DNA of 64,000 bases from Pseudomonadales bacterium (GCA_016763075.1 JAESUM010000050.1:23821-87820), one strand, 5' to 3'. Numbered from the stretch's first letter, positions 11,536 through 21,001 are shown. The notes: generated by a model from the letters alone, not told the origin. Program-made: numbers and translations.

Positions 11536-13818
11536 ATGAACGCAAGACTAGCCAATTGGTTGATAGACAAACGTTGGAGTTTAGCGTGGCTGTCCTGTGC
11601 GCTGTTAATGGTGTTGGCAGTGGGCTGCAAGCACCTTTATTTTGAGTCGAGTTACCGGATTTTCTTTAATCAAGACGACCGGTTTTTGCTGGCCTTTGAT
11701 CAAATAGAAGACACTTATAGCCGAGAAGACAACCTGATTTTTGTGTTGGAGCCTGAGAACAAACAGGTATTTTCGCGCCAAACACTGGCCCTGGTGTTAG
11801 CACTCACCGAAAGAAGTTGGATGCTACCGTATTCGCATCGCGTCGATTCCATCACCAATTACCAGCATACAGCGGTAGAGGGCGACGAGCTTTTTGTTAG
11901 CGATTTGATCGAAGAGCTTCACGTGCTTTCTGACCAGCAGCTTCAGCAGCGCAAACAAATTGTGCTAAATGAGCCAGAAGTTCTGCATAAACTGATCTCC
12001 GCCAAAGCCGATGTTACCGCAGTGTACCTGCAGCTGCAGTTTCCAGACAACGGGGGCGCCAATGAAAAAGAAGTACAACAAATAGTAGCTGCCAGCCGTG
12101 TGTTAATAGACGAACTAACGGCGCAGCATCCAGGTTCAAAAATACACCTGACCGGCAACAGCGTGATCACCAATGCCTTTCAAGAGTCGGCCTTTTCGGA
12201 TGGTCAAACACTAATACCACTGATGTTTGTAGTAGTAGCACTGTTAATGGCCTACCTTCTTGGCTCGGTTTACGCCGCGCTCATTTCAATGGTGATTGTG
12301 GGCTTTAGTGTATTGCTGGCAATGGGAGCCGGTGGCTGGTTGGGCTTTGCCATCAACCAAGTCAACGTATCCGCGCCGACTATTATTCTTACCCTTGCGG
12401 TTTGCGATTGTGTACACCTGTTATCCACCTACTTACAACGTTTAGCAACCGGCGAAGAAAAGGCAAAAGCCATGCTCATAAGTCTTGAGCAAAATATGAA
12501 GCCTATTTTCATCACCAGCTTTACCACCGCTATTGGGTTTTTCAGCATCAACTTTAGTGATTCTCCACCACTGCGTGAGTTGGGTACATTGGTAGGGGTA
12601 GGGGTGATTGCTGCGTGGTTTTTCACCATGACATTATTGCCAGCGCTAGCATTAAAGTGGGTCACCAAAGCGCAGCCACGGGTTTTAAAATCGCAAAAAA
12701 TATCGGGCTGGGTGAGTAACCTTGTGTTAACCCACCCTAAAAAACTGTTTTGGAGTGCGCTACCTATTATTGCGTTGTTGATTTCAGCCGTACCATTGAA
12801 CGAGCTAAACGACGATACCATCGCTTATTTTGACAAAGGCGTACCAGTGCGAGATGCCACCGACTTCACTGAAAAGCACTTAACCGGTGTGCATTCCTTG
12901 GTATTCTCGCTCGAAAGCGGCCGCGAAAACGGCGTGAATCAGCCAGAATTTTTACGCAAAGTCGAAGCCTTTAGTCATTGGTTGCGGGCTCAGCCTCAGG
13001 TGGCCCATGTCGCAACCTACACCGATACGCTAAAACGCCTTAATCGTACGCTCAGTAATGGCGATGCTCAGCAGTACCGGCTGCCAGAAACCTCCGCACT
13101 GGCGTCGCAGTACCAGTTGCTTTACGAAATGTCGCTGCCCTATGGGCTAGACCTAAACAACCAAATTAGTTTTGATCGCTCAGCGCTGAAAATAAATATT
13201 TCTTTAAGGGGGTTAAAGTCCCAAGGAATGGTGGATTTCAGCCAAAAGGCTTCACACTGGCTAGAGCAAAACGCGCCGCAGCTTGCTACCACTGGTTCCA
13301 GTATTTCAATCATTTTTGCTCAACTGGGCCAAAACAACATTCGCAGCATGATCGAAGGCTCCATCATCAGCTTGGGGCTTATTTCACTTTGCTTGATATT
13401 TGCCTTGGGCTCTCTTCGTTATGGCGTAATTGCCGTGATTCCCAATATAGCTCCAGCAGCCATCGCCTTTGGCGTGTGGGGTTTGCTCGTGCAAGAAATC
13501 AACATGGCCGCATCGGTTATATTTAGTGTGTCACTGGGTATCGTGGTAGATGACACCGTGCATTTTTTAGGTAAATATATTCATGCGAGAAAAAATAAAA
13601 GCCTAAGCTCGCGGCAATCTATTGCTTATAGCTTTGAAACGGTTGGCAGCGCACTCATTACAACCTCCGTTGTGCTGTCATTGGGGTTTTTTGTACTCGC
13701 TTTGTCCAGTTTTGCGATAAACTCCATCCTTGGCTTAATGGTAGGCATGACCATTATCATTGCGATACTGTTTGATTTTTTTATTCTCCCCGTGCTTCTT
13801 CTAGCAATCGACGACTAG
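11536..13818 (+). CDS. RND/MMPL-family membrane exporter
   Basis: 760-residue RND-superfamily protein with the usual internal duplication. A first membrane helix (about residues 14-32) is followed by a periplasmic loop and a cluster of helices from about 225 to 375. A second helix near 402 is followed by another loop and a second cluster from about 610 to 755. The repeated segments around AVCDCVHLLSTYL and VVDDTVHFLGKYI correspond to the conserved helix 4/10 region. Many such single proteins carry hydrophobic substrates or lipids; the substrate here cannot be told. It stands alone on the + strand between fabA and prsT, with a 292-bp divergent gap upstream (11244-11535) holding no recognisable gene. 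Confidence 0.8.
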   Translation: MNARLANWLIDKRWSLAWLSCALLMVLAVGCKHLYFESSYRIFFNQDDRFLLAFDQIEDTYSREDNLIFVLEPENKQVFSRQTLALVLALTERSWMLPYSHRVDSITNYQHTAVEGDELFVSDLIEELHVLSDQQLQQRKQIVLNEPEVLHKLISAKADVTAVYLQLQFPDNGGANEKEVQQIVAASRVLIDELTAQHPGSKIHLTGNSVITNAFQESAFSDGQTLIPLMFVVVALLMAYLLGSVYAALISMVIVGFSVLLAMGAGGWLGFAINQVNVSAPTIILTLAVCDCVHLLSTYLQRLATGEEKAKAMLISLEQNMKPIFITSFTTAIGFFSINFSDSPPLRELGTLVGVGVIAAWFFTMTLLPALALKWVTKAQPRVLKSQKISGWVSNLVLTHPKKLFWSALPIIALLISAVPLNELNDDTIAYFDKGVPVRDATDFTEKHLTGVHSLVFSLESGRENGVNQPEFLRKVEAFSHWLRAQPQVAHVATYTDTLKRLNRTLSNGDAQQYRLPETSALASQYQLLYEMSLPYGLDLNNQISFDRSALKINISLRGLKSQGMVDFSQKASHWLEQNAPQLATTGSSISIIFAQLGQNNIRSMIEGSIISLGLISLCLIFALGSLRYGVIAVIPNIAPAAIAFGVWGLLVQEINMAASVIFSVSLGIVVDDTVHFLGKYIHARKNKSLSSRQSIAYSFETVGSALITTSVVLSLGFFVLALSSFAINSILGLMVGMTIIIAILFDFFILPVLLLAIDD

Positions 13819-13851
13819 ATTAAACGCCTACTAGCGCAACACTCCCTAATG

Positions 13852-13889
13852 CCGTGTAAGTACCGTGTAAGTACCGTGTAAGTACCGTG
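13852..13889. repeat. 11-bp tandem repeat, about 3.5 copies
   Basis: The unit CCGTGTAAGTA is repeated three times without mismatch and then CCGTG. It lies between the RND gene and prsT in non-coding sequence. Confidence 0.85.
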
Positions 13890-13954
13890 CTGCTCAAATG
13901 TTCAGGGTAGCGGCTACTTTGATACGCGATTGGTGGTAGATGATGGCTTATAAG

Positions 13955-13970
13955 TGGCTGGCCTTGTGCA
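13955..13970 (+). promoter_or_regulatory. Candidate sigma-54 promoter upstream of prsT
   Basis: TGGC at 13955-13958 and TGCA at 13967-13970 have the GG-to-GC distance required by sigma-54 (12 bp, G13957 to C13969). The -24 half is imperfect (TGGCTG instead of TGGCAC). It would start a transcript near 13981, 57 bp before prsT. It is weaker than the element ahead of the PEP-CTERM gene. Confidence 0.35.
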
Positions 13971-14037
13971 CTGGCATGTTTACAAAATGTTTGTTTTAAC
14001 TTTTATTCGAATTTTATTGATATTTTTTGGTGACATT

Positions 14038-16806
14038 ATGGTATTCAGGAAAAAAACCACAATTTGTTTAATGGCCCTAGCCATTGCGCTAGCAGGCTGT
14101 GCAGATAACTTAACTGCGCCGGAGCATATTGCGCGAGCCAAAGAATTCTCGCAAAGTAAAGAATATAAATCTGCAGAAATCGAACTCAAAAATGCACTCA
14201 AGAAAGCGCCTAACTCCCCAGAGGCACGCTTTATGCTCGGGCAGCTATACGCAACCACAGGCAACGCCGCCGGTGCCGAAAAGGAATTAGAGAAAGCACT
14301 AGAGCTGGGCGTATCCAAACTGTCGATAATTACACCGTATGCCAAAGCACTGCTGGCACAACGAAAATACCGAGAGCTGCTCGATGAAGTGGTTGAATTT
14401 GACGCACTGTCTGATTCCGAACGCGAACAGCTACACGTATATAGAGGTGAGGCTCACCTTGAGACCGGTGAGCTGGACCAAGCTGCTAAAGAATACGACC
14501 TGGCGACGGCGATTGTTTCAGGGTCAGTCTTTGCTACGCTAGGTCATGTCAAAATTGCTGACCGACACAATGACAGCGATAAAATTGAGGAGCTGTTAGC
14601 GGGTTTGATAATTAGTGCGCCGAATGAGCCTTTAGTGTGGCGTTTTCAAGGCGATCTTTTTGTCAAACAGCAAAAACAAAAGCTAGCGGTTGGTAGTTAT
14701 TCGCGCGTGATAGAGCTAAACGAGACTGACTTTTACGCGTTGGCGAGAAGGGCTTTGTTGTATGTTGAGCTTAGCGAGCCATTAAAGGGCGATGCTGATA
14801 TTGAAAGTTTGCTTAAAAAAGCCCCAAAATATTATTTGTCGTACTTTGTTGCCGGCGTCAGCCAATACAACAAAAAAGATTTCCCCGCGGCGCAGGTGGC
14901 GCTGCAAGAATCTCTTACGTTAAGTGATGGGTATGCCCCCACGTATTATTATTTGGGCTTAACGCAATTGAGGTTATCCGAGTTGAGTCAGGCTGCTCAG
15001 AATTTGGGTGTCTTTTTGAACAGGTCGCCTGGTTCAATTGCTGGTCATCAAGCATTAGCTACCACGCAGTTTCGTTTGGGCGAACTAAAACGGGCCAAAA
15101 CGACGTTAGAGCCTGTGCTGCGTCATATGCCTGAGTCACCGTTTGCAAACCAACTGATGGCACGTATAGAAATTGGATTGGGTAATAGTTCAACCGGCTT
15201 GGAGTACTTGGAGCGTTTAGCGAAACTTGCACCGAACGAAATTATTGCCCATACCCGCCTTGGGCTTGCTCAGCTAATGGCAGGGCAAGGGGATCTTGCA
15301 ATTGCGTCACTAGAAAAAGCCCTACTGATTAATCCAGAAGTCGAGCGTAGTCAAGAGCTCGTGGCCTTTTCATATATCCATCAAAAACGCTATGAAGAAG
15401 CGTTAAAGATCGTTGAACATATTCGAAAGAAATACCCTGAAAAGCCTACAAGTTGGAACCTTGAAGGTGTTATGTATTGGGACCAACAACAGTTTTCTAA
15501 AGCGAGTTTATCGTTTCGTGCCGCTCTAGATAAACAACCAGGTATGCCCGGGCCTTCTTACTATTTGGCTCAGTTATTGCTGTTGGAAAATAAAAGAGCA
15601 GAGGCTAGTGAAGTTTATTATCAAGTTTTGAAGAAACACCCAGGCCACTATAAAACAGAGCTAAAACTTGCAGAGCTTGAAGCTGCTGAAGGTGACTTGG
15701 CTGGACTGGAGTCTCGATTAACTCCGTTAATAAATGCGCACCCTGAGCAATTAGAGCCACGGCTATTGTTGGCTGGGTACTATTTGCGGTTTGAGAAAAC
15801 CGCATTAGCGCTATCTCTGTTACGAAATGCAAACCCCGCAGCTCACGATAGTCCCGCATTACTGGCATTGCTGACTGAAGCTGAGTTGAGTAGTGGCCAA
15901 AGCGCCGCCGCACGCGAAACCGCGCAGAAGTTAATTTCGAAATCTCCTGAATCGCCATTTGCTCATTTTTTGTTAGCAAAAGTGTATCAAGCAAACCGAG
16001 ATTTAAAGGAGTTTAAAGCGGCATTAAGCCGTACCTTGGCGTTAGACCCGAGCCATAAACTGGCTAACGTGGCGAGGGTTCGCTTACTGACATATGAAGG
16101 TGATCAAGAACCCGCGTTAGCGCAATTGACACAGCTACTGGAGCAATATCCCAAAGACCACGAGGTGCTTTCGCTTGCGGGTTGGCATGCGTTGAATAGT
16201 GGTGAAGCATCACAAGCTGAGGCTTATTACCGCCAGTCTTTGGATTTATACCCTTCTACCTCTACAGTGTTGGAGCTAGCTAAAACGCAACAAGCTCAGG
16301 GTAGTGTCGATAGAGGTTTAGCTACACTGGTTAAATGGAACGAAAAATACCCACAAGATGTGCTGGTACGTTATGGCCGCTCTGCCTTTCATCAAACATT
16401 AGATCAGTTAGATGGAGCCGTAGAGCAGCTAGAAATCATCCTGAAGCAAGAGCCGACATACCCTTATGCCCAAAATGATCTGGCCTGGTTGATACGTAAT
16501 AAAGACCCAGAGCGGGCACTTGTGCTTATTACCAAGGCAGCAAAACAGCTTCCGGCAATGGCTAGCGTAATGAATACATATGCGGTTGTGTTAGCGTCAA
16601 ATGGTCAATTTGGTCAGGCACTTCGTATCGCTGAACAGCTGTTACAGCGGTACCCTCAGAATCTCAATTTTCGCTATTACCATGCGTTGATACTGCACAA
16701 GAAAGGCAACGTTAAGCGCTCGAAGGAGCTGTTAGGGCAGTTGTTAACTGAAGGGCAGTCGTTTCGTGAAATGGCCAATGCAAATAAGTTGCTCAAAGCG
16801 ATGTAG
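14038..16806 (+). CDS. prsT: PEP-CTERM system TPR-repeat lipoprotein PrsT
   Basis: Long TPR protein of the XrtA/PEP-CTERM system. The ATG at 14038 gives a lipoprotein signal peptide, MVFRKKTTICLMALAIALAGC, whose lipobox LAGC ends at Cys21; an upstream in-frame ATG at 13954 would bury the signal behind 28 odd residues. The rest of the 922-residue chain is almost entirely 34-residue TPR units (for example APNSPEARFMLGQLYATTGN), so it is probably a periplasmic protein-interaction scaffold anchored in a membrane. PrsT is a marker of exosortase A loci; its exact role is not known. The PEP-CTERM gene follows after 158 bp. Confidence 0.9.
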   Translation: MVFRKKTTICLMALAIALAGCADNLTAPEHIARAKEFSQSKEYKSAEIELKNALKKAPNSPEARFMLGQLYATTGNAAGAEKELEKALELGVSKLSIITPYAKALLAQRKYRELLDEVVEFDALSDSEREQLHVYRGEAHLETGELDQAAKEYDLATAIVSGSVFATLGHVKIADRHNDSDKIEELLAGLIISAPNEPLVWRFQGDLFVKQQKQKLAVGSYSRVIELNETDFYALARRALLYVELSEPLKGDADIESLLKKAPKYYLSYFVAGVSQYNKKDFPAAQVALQESLTLSDGYAPTYYYLGLTQLRLSELSQAAQNLGVFLNRSPGSIAGHQALATTQFRLGELKRAKTTLEPVLRHMPESPFANQLMARIEIGLGNSSTGLEYLERLAKLAPNEIIAHTRLGLAQLMAGQGDLAIASLEKALLINPEVERSQELVAFSYIHQKRYEEALKIVEHIRKKYPEKPTSWNLEGVMYWDQQQFSKASLSFRAALDKQPGMPGPSYYLAQLLLLENKRAEASEVYYQVLKKHPGHYKTELKLAELEAAEGDLAGLESRLTPLINAHPEQLEPRLLLAGYYLRFEKTALALSLLRNANPAAHDSPALLALLTEAELSSGQSAAARETAQKLISKSPESPFAHFLLAKVYQANRDLKEFKAALSRTLALDPSHKLANVARVRLLTYEGDQEPALAQLTQLLEQYPKDHEVLSLAGWHALNSGEASQAEAYYRQSLDLYPSTSTVLELAKTQQAQGSVDRGLATLVKWNEKYPQDVLVRYGRSAFHQTLDQLDGAVEQLEIILKQEPTYPYAQNDLAWLIRNKDPERALVLITKAAKQLPAMASVMNTYAVVLASNGQFGQALRIAEQLLQRYPQNLNFRYYHALILHKKGNVKRSKELLGQLLTEGQSFREMANANKLLKAM

Positions 16807-16902
16807 CAAAGAGCCGGAATGAACTGTCAGCTTTTTTTACATATTTAGCTGCTCTCTTTCTGCTTAATTTGTAAGTCATTGATATTTAAGGTGATATAAC
16901 TT

Positions 16903-16918
16903 TGGCACAATGTTTGCT
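16903..16918 (+). promoter_or_regulatory. Sigma-54 promoter of the PEP-CTERM gene
   Basis: TGGCAC (16903-16908), five bases, then TTTGCT: a near-perfect -24/-12 element with G16905 and C16917 exactly 12 bp apart. The predicted start is near 16929, 36 bp before the ATG. PEP-CTERM genes in XrtA systems are known to be controlled by the PrsK/PrsR two-component system together with sigma-54; neither regulator is in this window. Confidence 0.85.
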
Positions 16919-16964
16919 TTGTTTCTGGTGAGTATCAATTAATTATCCACGAGGTGGTTTGGAA

Positions 16965-17879
16965 ATGAAAAATTATAAAAGCAGTGTAGCGATAGTAGCT
17001 CTTAGTAGCTTTGCGCTACTGGGTGCAAATGCAGCACAAGCAGATGTCCTTGCAACATCTGTATTAAAACTCGATAACCTTACATTTTATAAGAGCGGAA
17101 CTACGGATGTAATCACGGCAACTGATTTCACAGCTCTTTTTTACACAAGTTCTGCAGATGTAAATGCTAGTTTAAATGGCACTTTGGTTGGTTCTGATGA
17201 CGATACCGCTAGTGCAGCGGCTATTGATCTTGCTCCAGCATGTGTAGGTGATTGCCCAGCTATTACGGATAATGCGTTCCCAATAATTACTAGTACTGGC
17301 GGCGCTCCAAGCGCACATTTTGCCGCGTCTGATCAATATCAAGCCGGTTCACCGATTGCCGGCCTTGGCGTTTTTCTGGGTGCTAACATCCAGTCTGCTG
17401 CATATGTTTCTCTTCTTGGTGAATCATCAGGTACAAGTGGCGCGAACAACGAACTAGGTAGTGATTTCATATTTTCTGGATACAGCGGTGGTATTGCAGC
17501 AGCATTTGATTTAACAGCCTATGTTGAGGCATTTGCGACAGCTGATTCAATTTTCCCTTCAAAAGCAGCGGCTTCGTTCTCTATCGTATTTACGATTACT
17601 GATGCTAATCAAACTGAGCTTTTCAAATACGAATTTGCTGAAACTCGCTCTAATACCTCACCGCTTAGCTATGGCGATGCAAAAGTATTTGCAACACCTG
17701 GTTCTATTGCTCTAGGTTTTGACACAGGCGATATTTTTGACGCAGGCGAAATTTATACATTGAGTGCTCGTACCACTGTGAATGCTGATGCGACTATGGT
17801 TCCAGAACCAGGCATGATTGCACTTTTGGGTGCTGGACTGCTAGGTCTTGGTTTTTCAAGAAAGCGTCGTGACGCTTAA
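16965..17879 (+). CDS. PEP-CTERM sorting domain protein
   Basis: Secreted target of the exosortase. An N-terminal signal peptide (about residues 1-27, ending GANAAQA) precedes a roughly 250-residue beta-rich, Ala/Ser/Thr/Asp-rich body with no recognised enzyme motif. The C-terminus has the complete sorting signal: VPEPG, a hydrophobic segment (MIALLGAGLLGLGF) and the basic tail SRKRRDA. XrtA is expected to cleave near the PEP motif. The start is the ATG at 16965, 7 bp after GAGGTGG; a TTG two codons upstream is less likely. It is the only PEP-CTERM substrate found in the window. The body has a Cys pair (ACVGDC) that could form a disulfide. Confidence 0.93.
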   Translation: MKNYKSSVAIVALSSFALLGANAAQADVLATSVLKLDNLTFYKSGTTDVITATDFTALFYTSSADVNASLNGTLVGSDDDTASAAAIDLAPACVGDCPAITDNAFPIITSTGGAPSAHFAASDQYQAGSPIAGLGVFLGANIQSAAYVSLLGESSGTSGANNELGSDFIFSGYSGGIAAAFDLTAYVEAFATADSIFPSKAAASFSIVFTITDANQTELFKYEFAETRSNTSPLSYGDAKVFATPGSIALGFDTGDIFDAGEIYTLSARTTVNADATMVPEPGMIALLGAGLLGLGFSRKRRDA

Positions 17880-17893
17880 TTGAAATAACCTCT

Positions 17894-17918
17894 GTTAACC
17901 CTGATAGTTGGGGTTAAC
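17894..17918 (+). other. Perfect 8-bp inverted repeat after the PEP-CTERM gene
   Basis: GTTAACCC (17894-17901) and GGGTTAAC (17911-17918) flank a 9-nt loop, 14 bp after the stop codon and just ahead of the main terminator. It may protect the 3' end of the transcript. Confidence 0.5.
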
Positions 17919-17936
17919 TAGAAGTAAAGATTGAAG

Positions 17937-17970
17937 AAAAAAAGGGGAGCCGATTTGGCTCTCCTTTTTT
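17937..17970 (+). terminator. Rho-independent terminator of the PEP-CTERM gene
   Basis: A-run, then GGGGAGCC (17944-17951), a 5-nt loop, GGCTCTCC (17957-17964) and six T. One G-T wobble in the stem. The symmetrical A and T runs mean it could also work on the other strand. Confidence 0.85.
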
Positions 17971-18105
17971 GTGCCTGCGAATAACACATTTGGCTTGGTG
18001 GAAACGTACGTGGAACAAGGTATTCATCGGAATAATGTTCAGGTCAAATATGTACTAAACTTAGCGTCATATTTAAAAAAACGATGGCTAAAAAAGGAGA
18101 TTGCG

Positions 18106-18981
18106 GTGCCAAGTGTCGCGATGCTAAAAATACTACTGTTTGAGCTGCTAGGGGCGAAAGCAAAACCACGAAAACCAGAACCCGATCTGGTGATGGATGA
18201 CCCAGAAAAGGTAGCGGCCTACACCAAAGCAGGCAGAGTGGACGGAGTAATGGCGCCGGTATATTTGCACCACTGCGCGCAAATAAGTGAAGTGATTCGC
18301 CCTGGCGACAAAGTGCTCGATTTAGCCTGTGGCCCTGCAACTCAATTGGCCATGGTGGCTCAGCTTCACCCCAACTGCCAATTTACCGGTGTCGATTTAT
18401 CCGAACCCATGCTTGGTAGGGCAGAGGCGCACATTGCAGATTTGGGCTTGAGTAATGTCGGTTTTGTGCGCTCAGATATTTCTAAATTAGAATCGTTCGA
18501 AGACAACAGTGTTGATGCAGTGTTTTCTACCGTTGCGCTTCATCACCTGCCCGATGTAGCTACTCTCAAGCGAACATTTGAAGAAATTGCACGGGTATTA
18601 AAACCCGGTGGCGGCGTGTATTTGGTTGATTTTGGTAGGCTTAAATCACAACGTACGATCGAATATTTTGCATACCAATATGCAGATAAACAAGCCGAGC
18701 TGTTTACACTGGATTACCTGTATTCGTTAGAAGCCGCTTTTAACAAAAGTGATTTTGAAAGCGCTGTATCGGGTAATCTTTCTACTTACGCAACGCTATA
18801 TTCTAGCTTTTTGGTACCCTACAACGTTGCGATAAAAAGCCCGAGACGAGCAGAGTTTGATGCAGAGCTAAAGCTCAAGTTGAAAGCACTTCGTTCTGCG
18901 CTTCCGGCTTATCACAAGCGTGATATTAACGATCTTATTTTTTCATTTAAGATGTCGGGTATGACAAGCCGGCTGCTATAA
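18106..18981 (+). CDS. SAM-dependent class I methyltransferase
   Basis: Rossmann-fold methyltransferase. Motif I is VLDLACGPATQLA, followed by the acidic residue in FTGVDLSEPML, then NSVDAVFSTVALHHL and VLKPGGGVYLVDFG, the usual series for small-molecule methylases of the UbiE/Methyltransf_11 type. The substrate is unknown. The start is chosen as GTG 18106 because AAAGGAG lies at 18093-18099 with a 6-bp spacer; the frame is open further up to GTG 17971, but that codon abuts the T-run of the terminator. Placed between the PEP-CTERM gene and the ThiF-nitroreductase pair (convergent), so it may modify a locus product. Confidence 0.82.
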   Translation: MPSVAMLKILLFELLGAKAKPRKPEPDLVMDDPEKVAAYTKAGRVDGVMAPVYLHHCAQISEVIRPGDKVLDLACGPATQLAMVAQLHPNCQFTGVDLSEPMLGRAEAHIADLGLSNVGFVRSDISKLESFEDNSVDAVFSTVALHHLPDVATLKRTFEEIARVLKPGGGVYLVDFGRLKSQRTIEYFAYQYADKQAELFTLDYLYSLEAAFNKSDFESAVSGNLSTYATLYSSFLVPYNVAIKSPRRAEFDAELKLKLKALRSALPAYHKRDINDLIFSFKMSGMTSRLL

Positions 18982-18994
18982 ATCCTTCCATTGG

Positions 18995-20977
18995 CTATTG
19001 CGAATGATGGGTTAAATCTGACAGTGGTTTTCGGGTAGAGCGAGAGGTGGCAATACTGGCCCGGCCAATGCGCCCGGCAAATACCAAATTTTGCGGTGTT
19101 TCGGGCGCAACTAACCTTGCAAGCTGGTCGCGCAGTTTTTCAGCGGTACGGATGTATTTTTTTGAGGTAGAGAACGTAACACCGTCGTTAATATATTCCG
19201 AGAAAATCAACGGTGTCATTTCCGGTTGTAATTGTAGCCCAAGCTGAGTGGCAGTAAGCCAAAACCGCTGAGTCGCTATACCTGCGTTTATAAAGTCTTG
19301 CGGTGTTTGTGGTGGTTGATCTGCAGCTATAAAAAAATGCGCGCCGCTCATTAAGCTTGGGATGATATCCATTTCTAACCGCGCTGCGTAGCTGCCACCC
19401 AAATAATTATTGAGCAGTTTTACTCGGCTGAAGCTGTGCAGGCTCCATTGCATCAATTTTCTAGTAATAGGGTTTACGCCCAAGGCTTGGTCGGGGATTT
19501 TATCTTCGCTGAACTGGGCATTCCATTCTATGTTTTGGCTATGTGTAGCGTAAGCTTCCGGCAGTTTTAAGCGCAATCCGGCGTTCTTATACAGCAGTTT
19601 TGTGATGGCTCTTTTGGCTGAACCGCCTTCAATCCAGATAAGATGGTAACCCTCCGGAATAGCTTCACTGAGTGCGCTTTTTTGGCGAGTATTTAGTGGG
19701 GCTGCCGAGTATGGCTTACGGTTGACGGAGCGGGTTTTGATGTGCGAGTGCAGTGGGTCAGCGGTGATGGCAGCATCAGCAATAAACTGAATATTGATGG
19801 AAGGAGATTGCCCGGTTGCTGAGTTAATGATGCTCCAAGAAGTTGCTAGCCCAAAGTGTGTGGCTGCAATGCGGATGTTTTCTAGCATGGTGCCGGTAGA
19901 CAGCTGGCTTGCATGACCTTGTAGGTCGTATACGCAATGGTCGCGAGTGTCTTGTGTGTGTAAGTTTAGTTGGTGTTCGTTGATGATTTCAAACCGGCAT
20001 ACTTGGCTGTTGTCACCACTTGGCGCCCAGCGCGCAATATCTAATATTTGGTCGATTGGGCGGGTGTATTGCGTTGCTGCAGGTTGTTCAACCGCTGGCT
20101 CATCATGGATGATTTTTTTTGCTAGAACAATAACCGCGCGCTGTAACGGGTTACGGTTGCCAAAGGGCCGCCAGGTCTTTTTCAGTTTGTTGAGATAAGC
20201 ATCGTAGTGGAGGCCGTGTGGCGCTGCGGGTACTCTACCGCGGTTTAGCAGAAGTTTTAGCGACATAGATGCAGCAAACCCGGCACACAGCTCGCACCCA
20301 ATAGGGGTTGATGATGCCTTGCGCTGGTTGAAATTGACCGCTGAAGGTTCGATGAGGTATTTGCGCTGAATGGCCGAAGGGGTTAGTCCAACCAAGAATC
20401 GAATGAGTTGTTCTTGCTCATCTTTACCTTCGAGCTGGAAATATTCCTCGAAGGTCATTTTGCCCGGTAAAAATGCCAGTAAACCAGCACCCATGCCAAT
20501 TGGGGCTGCGGTAATAGCCGGAATTCCCAGTTCTTCGCAGCGTGCAAATACCTTGCGGCGGATATCGAGGGCGAAAAAATCTAAAGCATCGACGTAAATA
20601 TCGACGCCATCCAGGAAATCATTGAGGTTTTCATCGGTCAGGCCCTGCTCAAATATCCGAATATCCAATTCAGGGTTGATCTGTTTAGCCATTTTTTCCA
20701 TAACGGCTGTTTTGGGTTCGCCAATTGACTCCATATTGGCGCCGGACTGACGGTTAAAATTGTGCAGGTCAAAGTGATCGAAATCAGCAATGTTGAAGTT
20801 GGATATCCCAAGCCTGGTGTGGGTTAGCAGGTGAATCCCGCCGACACCGCCCATCCCGGCAATGGCGACTCGTTTAGTGCGAATGAGCTGTAATTCAGCA
20901 GCGGTAAGCCAGCCAACGGTGCGGCTAAAGGCGGTGTTGAAATCGAACGTGGGATTATTGCTCATCGAATTTTTCAC
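18995..20977 (-). CDS. ThiF-type adenylyltransferase fused to a nitroreductase-like domain
   Basis: 660-residue two-domain protein. Residues about 20-265 are an E1/ThiF/MoeB-like domain: nucleotide-binding GMGGVGG (41-47), the Asp-rich ADFDHFDLHNFNRQ (64-77) and one CELC pair (228-231); these enzymes adenylate a carboxylate. Residues about 305-645 resemble FMN-dependent nitroreductases (DQILDIARWAPSGDNSQVCRFE). Similar fusions are known as the Rv1355c-like family; no reaction is established. Only one of the two CxxC zinc pairs usual in ThiF proteins is visible. It is 24 bp downstream of the acyltransferase gene on the same strand. GTG 20977 is taken as start; ATG 20965 is an alternative. Confidence 0.82.
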   Translation of the reverse strand: MKNSMSNNPTFDFNTAFSRTVGWLTAAELQLIRTKRVAIAGMGGVGGIHLLTHTRLGISNFNIADFDHFDLHNFNRQSGANMESIGEPKTAVMEKMAKQINPELDIRIFEQGLTDENLNDFLDGVDIYVDALDFFALDIRRKVFARCEELGIPAITAAPIGMGAGLLAFLPGKMTFEEYFQLEGKDEQEQLIRFLVGLTPSAIQRKYLIEPSAVNFNQRKASSTPIGCELCAGFAASMSLKLLLNRGRVPAAPHGLHYDAYLNKLKKTWRPFGNRNPLQRAVIVLAKKIIHDEPAVEQPAATQYTRPIDQILDIARWAPSGDNSQVCRFEIINEHQLNLHTQDTRDHCVYDLQGHASQLSTGTMLENIRIAATHFGLATSWSIINSATGQSPSINIQFIADAAITADPLHSHIKTRSVNRKPYSAAPLNTRQKSALSEAIPEGYHLIWIEGGSAKRAITKLLYKNAGLRLKLPEAYATHSQNIEWNAQFSEDKIPDQALGVNPITRKLMQWSLHSFSRVKLLNNYLGGSYAARLEMDIIPSLMSGAHFFIAADQPPQTPQDFINAGIATQRFWLTATQLGLQLQPEMTPLIFSEYINDGVTFSTSKKYIRTAEKLRDQLARLVAPETPQNLVFAGRIGRASIATSRSTRKPLSDLTHHSQ

Positions 20978-21001
20978 TACGTTACTTAGGGTTTGTTTGT
21001 A

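Noticed and set aside
13852..13889. Short direct repeats considered as a CRISPR array
   Set aside because: Units are 11 bp, directly adjacent, with no spacers and no cas genes.
17971..18105. Upstream extension of the methyltransferase from GTG 17971
   Set aside because: The codon abuts the terminator T-run and a much better ribosome binding site precedes GTG 18106.
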